63,014 bases of DNA from Halomicronema sp. CCY15110 (GTDB taxonomy: Bacteria > Cyanobacteriota > Cyanobacteriia > Phormidesmidales > Phormidesmidaceae). Positions 46,536 through 55,624 of the stretch are shown in pieces (the first letter of the stretch is position 1; each line of letters opens with the position of its first letter). Under the pieces are notes generated by a model. The model saw only the letters and a program-made list of their open reading frames with translations, made no database searches and was not told the origin of the DNA. The position numbers were made by a program, and so were the translations under genes. Location of the stretch: the NCBI RefSeq assembly GCF_016888165.1, contig NZ_JACSWC010000441.1:1-63014 (forward strand). The letters are read 5' to 3'.

Positions 46536-48677
46536 TTAATCAGACTGCGGTACTGCACTGCGATTTATCGGGGCCCGGGGCGGCTGCTTGGGCTGACGAC
46601 TACTCAACGGTTCGTCCTCTGGGAGAAGCTGAGGGTGAATCTTGATGCGTTGGCTTGGCGGCGGCGTCCCCATGCCGTAGGTAAGATGGTAGCTCTGAGC
46701 CATCATCCAAAAGAACAGACTTGGGCTGACTTGTTCTAGCCATTGTTCATTGCCGCTGAGCCAGGTGGGAAACCAGCTAAACAGCCACAGAATGAAGGTT
46801 TGCCAGGTGTAGTTGAGATAGCTGGCCATCCAGCGCAGAAGATCATTAGCACCTGCAAGTTGCCAAATCCACCACAGCAGTGCCGGGTTTTTGGTGGCGG
46901 CGGTGAGGGCCATGCGGTTGAATTCGCTCCAGGTGGCGCGATCTTTGATGAAGCGATCGGCAACTTCAGCGTCCTCTCCTGCCAAAATCCCAAAAAAGGT
47001 ATTGAGCATGGAATTAATGCGGGCGGGTGGAATCGCTTCCCCCGTCGGCACCATCATGCCTTTGGAAAAGAGCCAGGTAATCGCGACATTGCTTTGAAAG
47101 GCGCGAATTTGGTTTAGATGCTGAGCTTTGAGCAGATCGTGCCGCAGGGCTAGGTCGAGGAGGTGGGTCAGTCGGGGCAGATTTCTAATCAGCGACCCAA
47201 AGCCGGTGAACACGAGTGGCGACTGTAGCGAGGCGGCATCGCCGATCGCCACTAACCGATCAAACGCGACGGTGCGATCGTCCTTACCTTGGGCAAAGTA
47301 ACCGGGAATGTAGCCAAAGGTGGGCTTGCGCCAAGTGAGTTTGTCCAGACTGCACCGCCGATATTCCGGCAGGATATGGAAAAAGTCTTCGTACATCGTC
47401 AGCAGTGAGCCGGGGTTCTCAGAGTTGACTTGGTGATAGTGGAACAGATAAATCGTCACCTCATCACCCTGGGCCGGGAATAGCTCCCAAATCAATTGCC
47501 GCCCGCGCGAAATATCACCGTGGCTAAACAAAACATCCCCGTAGGTGGAATCCCAGACGGCAGGGGCAAAGCCGCCGGAAATACAGGCCCCCACAGTGGG
47601 ACAGACGCTATCAAAGGCGCGACCATGATTGAGCTGCCAGGCGATGGGCGATGCCGTGCCCATGGCATCGATGAGCAAGCGCCCCTGGATCGTTCTCGCC
47701 TCCCCCGTCGAGCGGTGCCGAGTTTCGACGGCGACGGCCTGCTCGCTGACGTGCGCCTGTTCAAAGTCCGTTTCATCCCAGATGGTGCCTCCCGCCGCGA
47801 GCAGCTTTTCGCCGCAGCGTTTCAGCAGCGCTTCCGAATTGAGGGCAATGTTGAGCACCGTCGGCGTATGCAACACGGGTGATTTCGCCACTGTCGGGTT
47901 ATTCGCGTCAAAAAACTTGTTGAACCCGTCTTCGTATTCACGGGCAATGAGCGCTTCGAACTCCTCTTCCGTAAAGAGTCCGAGATCAATTAGACTCTGA
48001 AATTCTTGCCGAGAAATATTCCACTCGCGATTCATGCGGCCAAAGGGCAATCGCTCGATCAGCAACACCCGATAACCCAGATTCGCCATGACGGCAGCAT
48101 GAATGACGCCCAGAGCGCCGCCGACATAGATCAGGTCAAACGATTCCGCGTCACCAGCGGACGCTGCTTCGAGTTCGGCACTGCGGAAAATTACTTGTTT
48201 CGGCGTTTTGGGCGATCGCACGCTGTCGCGCCACCGTTGTTCCCACCAATAGACCCGTTGCAAATCAGCTTCGCCATTGGGCATCCGCTGGAAATATTGA
48301 ACTGTTTTTGGGAAATGGGGCGTCAACGCTGCGAAGATCGTCTCCTCAGCGGGGTTGAAGGGGGGCAACTCGGGATAAGTCGGCGGAAAAGCGATGCGGA
48401 TCGATCGCTCTAATTGCTTGAGCAGGGACGCTTCTTGCGGGATCGCGCGATCGCCCCAACGAAAGACCTTCAGATAGGTGGTGCGCTGCAATGACCACAC
48501 AAACACGGACAGAGCCGAGGGCAGAGCGGCGGGATCAGCCTGAGAACCAAACTCAAGCCGCACCCCGTCAACGGTCGCGATCGCCGTCCCTCGGGAGGAT
48601 TGCCATTGTTCCTGTAGCCAGGCCCGTACCGACAGCGTATCGGGGGTGGGCACCTCTAAATAAAGCAGTTCTTTCAT
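46536..48677 (-). CDS. cruA: Lycopene cyclase, CruA type
   Basis: 713 residues. This FAD-dependent family includes CruA and CruP of cyanobacteria and plants. CruA cyclises lycopene ends. The FAD-binding segment reads IYVGGALGVIHAAVMANLGYRVLLIERLPFGR, in which the dinucleotide-binding strand-turn-helix is clear, and it runs directly into NREWNISRQEF, the family signature. A later AIGDAASLQSPLVFTGFGS gives the second flavin site. The N-terminal 190 residues are the usual CruA/P extension. I chose CruA over CruP by the GGALGVIHAA pattern, from memory. No CrtL-type cyclase is in the window. Confidence 0.82.
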   Translation of the reverse strand: MKELLYLEVPTPDTLSVRAWLQEQWQSSRGTAIATVDGVRLEFGSQADPAALPSALSVFVWSLQRTTYLKVFRWGDRAIPQEASLLKQLERSIRIAFPPTYPELPPFNPAEETIFAALTPHFPKTVQYFQRMPNGEADLQRVYWWEQRWRDSVRSPKTPKQVIFRSAELEAASAGDAESFDLIYVGGALGVIHAAVMANLGYRVLLIERLPFGRMNREWNISRQEFQSLIDLGLFTEEEFEALIAREYEDGFNKFFDANNPTVAKSPVLHTPTVLNIALNSEALLKRCGEKLLAAGGTIWDETDFEQAHVSEQAVAVETRHRSTGEARTIQGRLLIDAMGTASPIAWQLNHGRAFDSVCPTVGACISGGFAPAVWDSTYGDVLFSHGDISRGRQLIWELFPAQGDEVTIYLFHYHQVNSENPGSLLTMYEDFFHILPEYRRCSLDKLTWRKPTFGYIPGYFAQGKDDRTVAFDRLVAIGDAASLQSPLVFTGFGSLIRNLPRLTHLLDLALRHDLLKAQHLNQIRAFQSNVAITWLFSKGMMVPTGEAIPPARINSMLNTFFGILAGEDAEVADRFIKDRATWSEFNRMALTAATKNPALLWWIWQLAGANDLLRWMASYLNYTWQTFILWLFSWFPTWLSGNEQWLEQVSPSLFFWMMAQSYHLTYGMGTPPPSQRIKIHPQLLPEDEPLSSRQPKQPPRAPINRSAVPQSD

Positions 48678-49013
48678 CAGGACAGATTCAGTCGGGCGTT
48701 TTTTAAGATCAGGCGGATGTAAAGGAATAGAAACAGGTGACTTCCCTAAAGGCCATCACAGTCGTTCTAGGATATTGTGATGTCTCTTACATTAAACCTT
48801 AAGGGTTCCTCTCTCAGGGGGCTTTCGCGGGGACGCCTCGGCAATCTTCAGCAACCTCAATTTTCGAGGCGACGGCAACTGCACAAAGTCTCTGCCTGTC
48901 GCGCCCCTTGGGGAACGAGGCTCTGGCGTAATAATTCAATGCCAACAATGCTGAGCATTTAGTGTGAACATCGCGCATTCCGTTGGGGGCTCACTACTGA
49001 TGACACCCACCGA
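48678..49013. other. Intergenic region between cruA and the aldo/keto reductase
   Basis: This 336-bp spacer has a 61-codon open frame, which I regard as chance. A short palindromic GCCCCTTGGGG and a run of mixed repeats are visible near 48900-48920. I see no gene. Confidence 0.4.
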
Positions 49014-50198
49014 CTAAGAACTGGATAGCCGCTGGATGGCTTTGCCCTGGAGTCGTTGGTGGGTCTCGGCTAAGAAAGCCGGAATTTTTTCGGCGTGGGG
49101 ACTTTGGGCGATCGCACCCCGCAGATCGACCTCATCAAGCTTGTCTGCCTGGTTGCCAGGAAACCAGTGCCCACCGTTGCCCAACAGGTTGTATCGCGCT
49201 TCGGCATATTCCTGCAGGTCAAAGGCTTCGAGCAGATTGCGCAGCCAGAGAATGATCGGAATGTTGATGTTCCCTGGCGTTTGCTCAGGGCTGGGGAGTC
49301 CCAACTTCCAGGTGCGCAACCAGTCGGCCCCCAGTGCGTCAATGGCAGCTTGTTCTAACCGCTGCAAGATCGGGGGCAAGATGGTATCTGCATCCGCTAG
49401 CAGGGGCAGCACTTTCAGATGTTCGTCAAAATCGGTGGGTTGGGCGGCCCCCAAACTCAGGGTGTGGACTTGGGGATGGCTGAGGCAAAACAAATCGTTG
49501 AACACGATGGGACTCAGCGGCGCGCACAAATCCACCAGCTTTGGGGGCGGATTGTACAGATGCCCCCCTTTATCTGTCGGGCTGATGATGAAAACGCCCA
49601 TGTCTTGCTGCGTGGCGGCGGCGATCGCGGGCCAATTGTCCTGATTGATGTAGTACCAGTGCAGGTTCACATAGTCGAACTCGCCCGTGTTGATGGCATC
49701 GACAATCACCTGAGTGGGGCCGTGGGTCGAAAAGCCAATGTGGCGAATGCGGCCTTGCTTTTGCAGCTGGCGAGCTTCGTCCAGACAGCCACCGGGGCGA
49801 ATGGCCCATGCCAACGTCTCAGGGGTATTGATGCCGTGGATGCCCAGTAGGTCAATGTAGTCCAACTGCAAATTCTGCAATGACTGTTTCAGGGTCATGC
49901 GGAACTCTTTGGCATCGGGCTTGGGCGATACCTTGGTTTGCACGATGAGTTGCTCGCGGGGGAAGGTCGGCAAAACTTTGCCCAACTGCACTTCCGAGGT
50001 GCCATAACCGCGCGCCGTTTCAATATGGTTGATGCCGATGGCCAGCGATCGCTGAATGGTGGCTGCCAAGTTTTCTTGATTCTTGCGGGGAATTTGCGAC
50101 TCCGGCACATCGTTCCAGGCGTGTTGGTAGCGCATTCCTCCACAAGAAAATACCGGCATCTGGAGTTCCGTGCGGCCAAAGCGTCGATATTGCATCAT
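49014..50198 (-). CDS. Aldo/keto reductase family protein
   Basis: 394 residues. It is an NADPH-dependent reductase fold; the start RRFGRTELQMPVFSCGGM is typical. The active-site Tyr lies in ARGYGTSEVQLG, Lys in VQTKVSP and His in LLGIHGINT. The usual catalytic Asp position (normally 'DTA') is Glu (HIETA). A C-terminal extension (about 290-394) with HWFPGNQAD follows the barrel, as in the larger AKR proteins of cyanobacteria. Substrate unknown. The second ATG (MQYRRF) is an equally good start. Confidence 0.9.
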   Translation of the reverse strand: MMQYRRFGRTELQMPVFSCGGMRYQHAWNDVPESQIPRKNQENLAATIQRSLAIGINHIETARGYGTSEVQLGKVLPTFPREQLIVQTKVSPKPDAKEFRMTLKQSLQNLQLDYIDLLGIHGINTPETLAWAIRPGGCLDEARQLQKQGRIRHIGFSTHGPTQVIVDAINTGEFDYVNLHWYYINQDNWPAIAAATQQDMGVFIISPTDKGGHLYNPPPKLVDLCAPLSPIVFNDLFCLSHPQVHTLSLGAAQPTDFDEHLKVLPLLADADTILPPILQRLEQAAIDALGADWLRTWKLGLPSPEQTPGNINIPIILWLRNLLEAFDLQEYAEARYNLLGNGGHWFPGNQADKLDEVDLRGAIAQSPHAEKIPAFLAETHQRLQGKAIQRLSSS

Positions 50199-50315
50199 TC
50201 TGGAGAAATCAAGTGATCGGGTAAATTGATTGAATTTATCGTAACGAGATTCACGATGGCGGGTGAGGGCAAACAGTCAACCCAGTCGTCCTCACCCACT
50301 AATCGAGCACGCTAG

Positions 50316-51023
50316 CTACAGGCTACGTACCGAAGCTTGGCCGTCTTTGACTTCGCCGACCAGCACTTCCGTTGCGACGCCGACAAACAGACCGTTCTCC
50401 AACACACCCGGAATGTTGTTGATGTGGGCTTCCATCTCCGCCGGATTGGCGATCGCGTCAAATTTGGCATCCAACACCATGTTGCCCTGATCCGTAATCA
50501 CGGGGCCATCCTTCTTGACGCCCATGCGCAGGTCTACCGATGCGCCCAACGCAGTCAAGGCGCGGGTCACAGGGGCGACCGCCATCGGCAGCACCTCGAC
50601 GGGCAACGCAAAAGTCGATCCCAACTTTTCCACCAATTTGGAGCTATCCACCACCACGATGAATTGTTCGGCCAAGCCATCCACAATTTTTTCGCGGGTG
50701 TGCGCCGCCCCGCCGCCCTTGATCAGGTTGAACTGGGGATCGACTTCATCCGCTCCGTCGATCGCAATATCAATCTTGTCCACCTCGTCCAGCGTCGTCA
50801 GCGGAATGCCATACTTTTTTGCTAACACCGACGCCTGAAACGAAGTCGGCACACCTTTAATATTTTTGAGGTCTCCAGACGCGAGGCGATCGCCCAAAAA
50901 CTGAATCGCAAAGGCCGTGGTTGACCCTGTGCCCAAGCCCACCACCGTATCTGATTTCACTTTGGCGGCAGCGGCTCTGCCCACCTCTTGCTTCATCAAC
51001 TTAACCGGATCCATCTCTGCCAT
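50316..51023 (-). CDS. rpiA: Ribose-5-phosphate isomerase A
   Basis: 235 residues from ATG 51023. It interconverts ribose and ribulose 5-phosphate in the Calvin and pentose phosphate pathways. Signature blocks [19 protein letters not shown] and [11 protein letters not shown] are intact. GGGAG lies 7 bases before this ATG. The frame is open to 51062 but that adds 13 residues unlike the family. The nuiA-like gene lies upstream on the same strand, separated by an 8-bp tandem repeat. Confidence 0.96.
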   Translation of the reverse strand: MAEMDPVKLMKQEVGRAAAAKVKSDTVVGLGTGSTTAFAIQFLGDRLASGDLKNIKGVPTSFQASVLAKKYGIPLTTLDEVDKIDIAIDGADEVDPQFNLIKGGGAAHTREKIVDGLAEQFIVVVDSSKLVEKLGSTFALPVEVLPMAVAPVTRALTALGASVDLRMGVKKDGPVITDQGNMVLDAKFDAIANPAEMEAHINNIPGVLENGLFVGVATEVLVGEVKDGQASVRSL

Positions 51024-51101
51024 CAGTGATCTCCCAACTGGAATTGCGTGCGCTAATAGCATGACCCAAAGTGGGCACCGTTTCTAGCCCCCGTGTTCAG
51101 T

Positions 51102-51141
51102 CACCCTCACACCCTCACACCCTCACACCCTCGCACCCTGC
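51102..51141. repeat. Five tandem copies of the octamer CACCCTCA
   Basis: Three exact CACCCTCA units are followed by CACCCTCG and CACCCTGC, filling most of the gap between the nuiA-like gene and rpiA. This is a short simple-sequence repeat of the kind that varies in copy number between strains. Confidence 0.9.
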
Positions 51142-51152
51142 CACTCTCGGGC

Positions 51153-51545
51153 TCACGTCTCCACACTCTGCGTCTGCAACGCCACATAGCCCGCCGCCGT
51201 CTCCCCAACGACCACAATATTCACCGTGACCTCGCCCACCCGAAACACCCGCCAGCGATCACCCGTTGTTTCCAAGAACTCAAACAAATCCCGATGGCGT
51301 TGAGCGATCGCCTTGCCCGCTTCGCCATAGCCCTGACAGCGGCGCTGCACTTGCGCCATCAAAGTGGGTAAGGCGATTTCTGCCACTGGCGTTTGAGTCG
51401 GGCGTCGCAAAACCTGCAACAGCTCGGCTGGGTCGCCCGTCGTCAGCGTCCAAGTGGGCACTGTCCACGGGGCTTCAGTTTCGCTCGGTAGCCACAGCCC
51501 ATCAATGTGCTGTTTGAGTTGAGAAATCAGTTGGTTGCCAGTCAT
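51153..51545 (-). CDS. Nuclease A inhibitor family protein (NuiA-like)
   Basis: 130 residues from ATG 51545 (the frame is open to 51605). NuiA of Anabaena tightly binds and blocks the secreted nuclease NucA. The match is visible along the chain. The start LISQLKQHIDGLWLPSETEAPW parallels 'LKQASDGLLFMSESEYPF'. The end reads WRVFRVGEVTVNIVVVGET, then AAGYVALQTQSVET, close to the NuiA 'VYRLGEVELDVYVIGETPAGNLAG' end. No nuclease gene lies nearby. The function as inhibitor is inferred from the family. Confidence 0.85.
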   Translation of the reverse strand: MTGNQLISQLKQHIDGLWLPSETEAPWTVPTWTLTTGDPAELLQVLRRPTQTPVAEIALPTLMAQVQRRCQGYGEAGKAIAQRHRDLFEFLETTGDRWRVFRVGEVTVNIVVVGETAAGYVALQTQSVET

Positions 51546-51664
51546 GTCCCAGGTTTGCGTGATCGTCGCTCGCTCGCTGATTGTTGATCTTAGAAGACTT
51601 GCCACCGTGCATTTAGCCGGGGGGGCATGGTGTAGCGAGCTGTCGTCAGCCTAGCGGCTGCCGT

Positions 51665-52678
51665 TCACGAACTGGCAGGTTCGGCGGGTTTCGGTTGCCG
51701 TTGCAGATAGCGCTCACCCAATAAAATCAGCAATCCACTCAAGCCCGCCGCCGCGAGACTGCCCATGCCTTGGCCGAACCAGATTAAGCCCGCAACGATC
51801 GCGGTATAGCCGAGATACGTGCCCGCGACCTGGCGATGACTCCAGCCTGATTGCTGCAAGCGTTGGTACAGGTGGGTGCGGTGGGCCTGAAAGATATTTT
51901 CGCCCTTGAGTAAACGACGGCTTAGGGTGTAAACCGCATCGGCGGTGAGGGGTAAGGTAATGGCGATCGCTGACCAACTTCGTGTGGGATCAGCCGTGGG
52001 GGCAATCAGCGCGATCGCCACACAGGCCCCCAACACCGTACTACCCACGTCCCCCATAAAGATTTTGGCGGGCGACCAGTTCCACCTGAGAAAGCCCAAC
52101 AATGCCGCCACCATCAGCCACCACAGCGGTTGTTGCAAATACACCGCCAGAAATGCCAACTGGGCAGCGGTGACACTCGCCACCAAGCCATCCAACCCAT
52201 CCATAAAGTTGTAGAAATTGACCAACGCCGTAAAGCCAATGAGGGTGATGCTGCCCAGCAAAATTCCCGGCAGTGGCGTCAGGGAAAAGTCCGGTGGGGG
52301 CAGGGGGCCAAAACAGAGGAGGGCGATCGCCGCTGATCCTAATTGCACCGCGTAACGAATTTTCGCCGACAGGTTGTAGCGATCATCCACCAGCCCGACG
52401 ATCGCCAGTGGCAGCATGACCGCCGCCACTGCTAGCGGTGGGGGGCTTAACGGGGCAAATAGCAGCGGCCACAGCAGATGTCCCAACCAAGCCAGAAGCA
52501 TGCTACCGAGGAAGGCGACACAGAAACCCAAGCCCCCCCCGCGTGGCGTCGGTTGCGTGTGGGAACTGCGATCGTTGGGCACATCTAACCAGTTCTGACG
52601 AAAGCGCTGGCGCAACCATCCGGTCAACGCCCAGGCGGCGCTGCCACTAACACCGATAGATAGCAAGATCCCGATCAT
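51665..52678 (-). CDS. MraY/WecA-like undecaprenyl-phosphate sugar-1-phosphate transferase
   Basis: 337 residues with about ten membrane helices. It moves a sugar-1-phosphate from a UDP-sugar to a polyprenyl phosphate to start glycan synthesis. The opening motif DVPNDRSSHTQPTPRGGG with the catalytic Asp-rich region, VDDRYNLSAK, FYNFMDGLDG, FMGDVGS and the C-terminal histidine segment (HRTHLYQRL) are intact. The start overlaps the end of the upstream epimerase gene by 4 nt (ATGA), so translation is coupled. Together with the GT4 gene it forms a glycan cassette. Confidence 0.9.
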   Translation of the reverse strand: MIGILLSIGVSGSAAWALTGWLRQRFRQNWLDVPNDRSSHTQPTPRGGGLGFCVAFLGSMLLAWLGHLLWPLLFAPLSPPPLAVAAVMLPLAIVGLVDDRYNLSAKIRYAVQLGSAAIALLCFGPLPPPDFSLTPLPGILLGSITLIGFTALVNFYNFMDGLDGLVASVTAAQLAFLAVYLQQPLWWLMVAALLGFLRWNWSPAKIFMGDVGSTVLGACVAIALIAPTADPTRSWSAIAITLPLTADAVYTLSRRLLKGENIFQAHRTHLYQRLQQSGWSHRQVAGTYLGYTAIVAGLIWFGQGMGSLAAAGLSGLLILLGERYLQRQPKPAEPASS

Positions 52679-53589
52679 GTTTTGCCTGACGGTTTGATGA
52701 GTCCTGAGGCTCGCAGCAATTCGACTTCTTCGGTCAGACCCGCTTCGAGCGATCGCGGCTGATAGCCAAAGGCTGCGGTCGCTGCGTCATGGGAATAGGC
52801 CTTATCTTCCTGCAAGCGCAAAATTTGTTCGCGTCGCACGGGCGATCGCCGCCCCAGTACCGATTCCAGTAGGGTGGCTGACCATACGCCCAGATTGTAG
52901 GGAATTTTGAGCGGGCGCACGGGCTTCTGCAAAAGTTTTTCGACGAGGGCTAGTAATTCCAAAAAGCTAACGACGCTACCGCCGCTGAGATCGTACCCTC
53001 CGGTGATGTCTGGATTTAAGTAAGCGGTTAGCAGGGCTTGGGCCAAATCACCGGCATGGACGGGTTGCAATAAGCTCTGTCCCGACCCGAAGACCGGAAA
53101 GCCCCCGTAGCGATCGCAAAACCGAATGAGCTTATGCAAGTTTTTGTCTCGGGGGGAGCCATAAATCATGGTGGGGCGGAACAAACAATAGGCCCCGCCA
53201 TACCGCTGCAAACCCGCTTCCGCTTCGCGATATTCCTGGGAATATTGGTTGTAGCGAGAGTACACGCCCGTCGTCCCAATGATGATGAGGCGCGGGGTCA
53301 ACTGAGCGCGCTGCAAACTGGCTAACAGGGTCGGCACCTGCCGCAGTTGCACCAAATGCATGACGGTTTCCGGTTGATATTGGATAAGGGCGGCGTCCCA
53401 ACTGCTCGCGATCGCGGTATCCCCCATCACAAACGTGAGCTGCGGGTGCAACGCCCGCAATTGTTCATGGCCGTCAGCTGACCGAGTCACACAGACGATC
53501 GCTTGCTCCGGCACTTCGCGACCCAGAGCCTGCACCAGCAATTGCCCCATGAAGCCAGTGCCCCCCGTCAGCAGCAGCGGCGTCTTCAT
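52675..53589 (-). CDS. NAD-dependent epimerase/dehydratase
   Basis: 304 residues. An extended short-chain dehydrogenase fold starts LLTGGTGFMGQLLVQAL (Gly-rich NAD motif). The Tyr-based catalytic region is less classic: the usual YxxxK around the middle reads YREAEAGLQRYGG with no clear Lys, so activity is uncertain. Later blocks (FRPTMIYGSPRD and VHAGDLAQALL) are typical. It is the middle gene of the three-gene cassette and shares 4-nt overlaps with both neighbours, implying one coupled transcript. Confidence 0.85.
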   Translation of the reverse strand: MKTPLLLTGGTGFMGQLLVQALGREVPEQAIVCVTRSADGHEQLRALHPQLTFVMGDTAIASSWDAALIQYQPETVMHLVQLRQVPTLLASLQRAQLTPRLIIIGTTGVYSRYNQYSQEYREAEAGLQRYGGAYCLFRPTMIYGSPRDKNLHKLIRFCDRYGGFPVFGSGQSLLQPVHAGDLAQALLTAYLNPDITGGYDLSGGSVVSFLELLALVEKLLQKPVRPLKIPYNLGVWSATLLESVLGRRSPVRREQILRLQEDKAYSHDAATAAFGYQPRSLEAGLTEEVELLRASGLIKPSGKT

Positions 53590-54695
53590 GAAGTGGCCCC
53601 ACTGCCTGACAATACAGATTCATAAACTTGATACGTTTCGGTATACATCCGCTCAAACGTAAATTGTGTTTGATATCGCTGGCGACCAGCCGCCCCCATG
53701 TCTTGCCGTAACGAGGCAGCTTGCATGAGCTGCTGCAACCGCTGCCGCAGCATTGTCTCATCCTCAGGGGGAATGCAAAACCCCGTCACCCCATCCAGTA
53801 CCGCTTCGGCAACGCCGCCCACTTGGGTGGCGACTACTGGCAGCCCCGCCCGCATGGCTTCGATGATGGTGCGAGGAAAGCCTTCCCAATGAGAAATGAG
53901 CACGAAAATCTGAGATTCGGCGAGACAGGCGGCAATATCGGCGCGAAAGCCGAGAAATTTCACCTGCGATGTCAGCCCTAAGTCCGCTACGAGCGCTTGC
54001 ATCGTCGGCAACGTGGGGCCATCCCCAATTAGGTTGAGTTGGAGACCGGGAACCCCAACCAGTGCCCGAATCAGGGTGCCATGATCTTTTTGCTGATCAA
54101 ACCGGGCCACCATCGTCATCACGACCGGTTCACTGCGACTGGGCTCAGCCCGGTACTGATTCGCCACTTGGGGCATGCCGTTATGCACGGTGATCAGGCG
54201 GTGGGCACTCATGCCGCACTGGAGGCCGAGTTGGCGATCGTATTCAGAGACGCAAATGATTTTGGCGGCCCAGGGTTCTGCCAATCGCTCAATGGCCCGA
54301 TAGAGTTGTCGCCGTCGAGCCGGCACACCGGGGGTAAACGCCCAGCCATGGGCGGTGAACAGGCAGGGCACCCGGTTGAATCGACTGGCGAGGCGGCCCA
54401 GTAGCCCCGCCTTGCTAGAGTGGGTGCTCACCAGATCCGGCTGGAAGGTGCGCATAATCTGCCGCAGCGTCCAGAGGGTTTGGACATCAGGCAACGGATT
54501 GATGGCTCGACCAAAGTGAGCAATGGACGTTTGTGGAATCCCCCGCTCGATCAACGTTTGGGTATAGTCGCCCGCTTGTCCGGTCACGACTAAGACTTGG
54601 TGGCGATCGCGTATCAAGGCTTGCGCCAGATCCCGCACATGCACCTGAGCCCCGCCCACGGTATCGGCGCGGGTAATCACAAACAAAATTCTCAC
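53586..54695 (-). CDS. Glycosyltransferase family 4
   Basis: 369 residues from GTG 54695. It is a retaining GT-B enzyme that adds a sugar from an NDP-sugar. The N-terminal Rossmann half opens MRILFVITRADTVGGAQVHV (first residue encoded GTG). The donor half has FLGFRADIAACLAESQIFV, then SHWEGFPRTIIEAMRAGLPV with the E-x7-E motif. The frame continues to 54911, but those 72 residues are not family-like, so I reject them. No Shine-Dalgarno precedes the GTG. It is the first gene of the cassette with the epimerase and sugar-phosphate transferase, probably for exopolysaccharide or lipid-linked glycan. Confidence 0.88.
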   Translation of the reverse strand: MRILFVITRADTVGGAQVHVRDLAQALIRDRHQVLVVTGQAGDYTQTLIERGIPQTSIAHFGRAINPLPDVQTLWTLRQIMRTFQPDLVSTHSSKAGLLGRLASRFNRVPCLFTAHGWAFTPGVPARRRQLYRAIERLAEPWAAKIICVSEYDRQLGLQCGMSAHRLITVHNGMPQVANQYRAEPSRSEPVVMTMVARFDQQKDHGTLIRALVGVPGLQLNLIGDGPTLPTMQALVADLGLTSQVKFLGFRADIAACLAESQIFVLISHWEGFPRTIIEAMRAGLPVVATQVGGVAEAVLDGVTGFCIPPEDETMLRQRLQQLMQAASLRQDMGAAGRQRYQTQFTFERMYTETYQVYESVLSGSGATS

Positions 54696-54952
54696 AATTA
54701 ATCGAGCACGTTCAATAACTAATATCGATGGTAAGCGGGCGGCGGCGGCCAAAGTACAGCTAATTTTGCCATGCCCACTAGGGTTTTCCCCGTTTAGCTC
54801 AGAGATCAGTCTAGACACGGTCGCACAGTTCAGTGGCTGAGTCAGGCCCCAGCCAGTCAGCGACATGCTGACTGCGACGATTCGTTGACCTGAATATTGC
54901 GATCGCCCCACATAATGCAGTACATATGCAGCATCTAGCGAGTGGTGAGTCC

Positions 54953-55624
54953 GTGACGATTTTGGCCGTAGTCAATCAAAAAGGGGGATGTGCCAAGAGC
55001 ACCACTTCAGTGCATTTGGCCTATTGGCTCCAGCGTCAGGGGCACACCGTCTGCGTGATTGATGCCGATGCCCAGCGATCGTCTTCGATCTGGCTTAAGG
55101 GACTGATCGACGTTCAGATTCCCTATCAGGTCGTCCAATCATCGCAAGCATTGCGCCAGCAGGTACCCAACCTTGCCCCGCAATATGACTACTGCATTAT
55201 CGATGGGCCAGCGGGCTTGTCCGATGCCACTAAAGCGATCCTGGCCTGTGCCGATCTGGCGATTATTCCTTGCCAGCCCACGGGCGTCGATTTGCGCAGC
55301 GCGGCAGATGCCATTCGTCTCGCCTGGAAAATTCGTAAAGCCCGCCAAGGTCTCCCTGACGCCCGGGTGTTGCTATCGCGAGCGGTGAAGGGTACTCGCC
55401 TCAAGGAGGAAGCGATCGCCATTCTCAAAAAAGCCAAAGTGCCAACCTTTGAAACCATCATTCACCAGCGCCAAGTCGTAGCTGATACCTTTGGGCAACG
55501 GGCCACAGTCTTTGATTTGGCCGGGAAATCAGCGATCGAAGCCTCCACTGAATTCGAGCAATTGGGCCAAGAAATCACCCGCTGGCGATCGCCCACACAG
55601 CCCCCGGCATCAACCCGTGACTAA
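54953..55624 (+). CDS. Orphan ParA/MinD-type ATPase
   Basis: 223 residues from GTG 54953 (an ATG nine codons upstream is an equally possible start). It has the deviant Walker A motif KGGCAKST with the signature lysine, a CVIDADAQRS Walker A' segment and a YCIIDGPAG Walker B. The length is typical of small ParA. No ParB or parS-like array is near, so it may position a cargo other than a plasmid or chromosome, as small ParA proteins position carboxysomes or chemoreceptors. It is divergent from the GT4 gene. Confidence 0.9.
   Translation: MTILAVVNQKGGCAKSTTSVHLAYWLQRQGHTVCVIDADAQRSSSIWLKGLIDVQIPYQVVQSSQALRQQVPNLAPQYDYCIIDGPAGLSDATKAILACADLAIIPCQPTGVDLRSAADAIRLAWKIRKARQGLPDARVLLSRAVKGTRLKEEAIAILKKAKVPTFETIIHQRQVVADTFGQRATVFDLAGKSAIEASTEFEQLGQEITRWRSPTQPPASTRD

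Noticed and set aside
48780-48962. 61-codon frame between cruA and the aldo/keto reductase
   Set aside because: Basic, low-information translation typical of chance frames; no start signal.
51102-51141. Small RNA Yfr1-like CCTCACAC motif or short CRISPR
   Set aside because: The motif arises from a plain octamer repeat; there are no flanking stems and no spacers between units.
54696-54911. N-terminal extension of the GT4 frame
   Set aside because: The 72 extra residues do not fit a glycosyltransferase; homology starts exactly at GTG 54695.
54926-55624. McdA-type carboxysome positioning ATPase
   Set aside because: McdA lacks the signature lysine in the deviant Walker A motif, whereas this protein has KGGCAKST with the lysine, and no McdB-like neighbour is seen.
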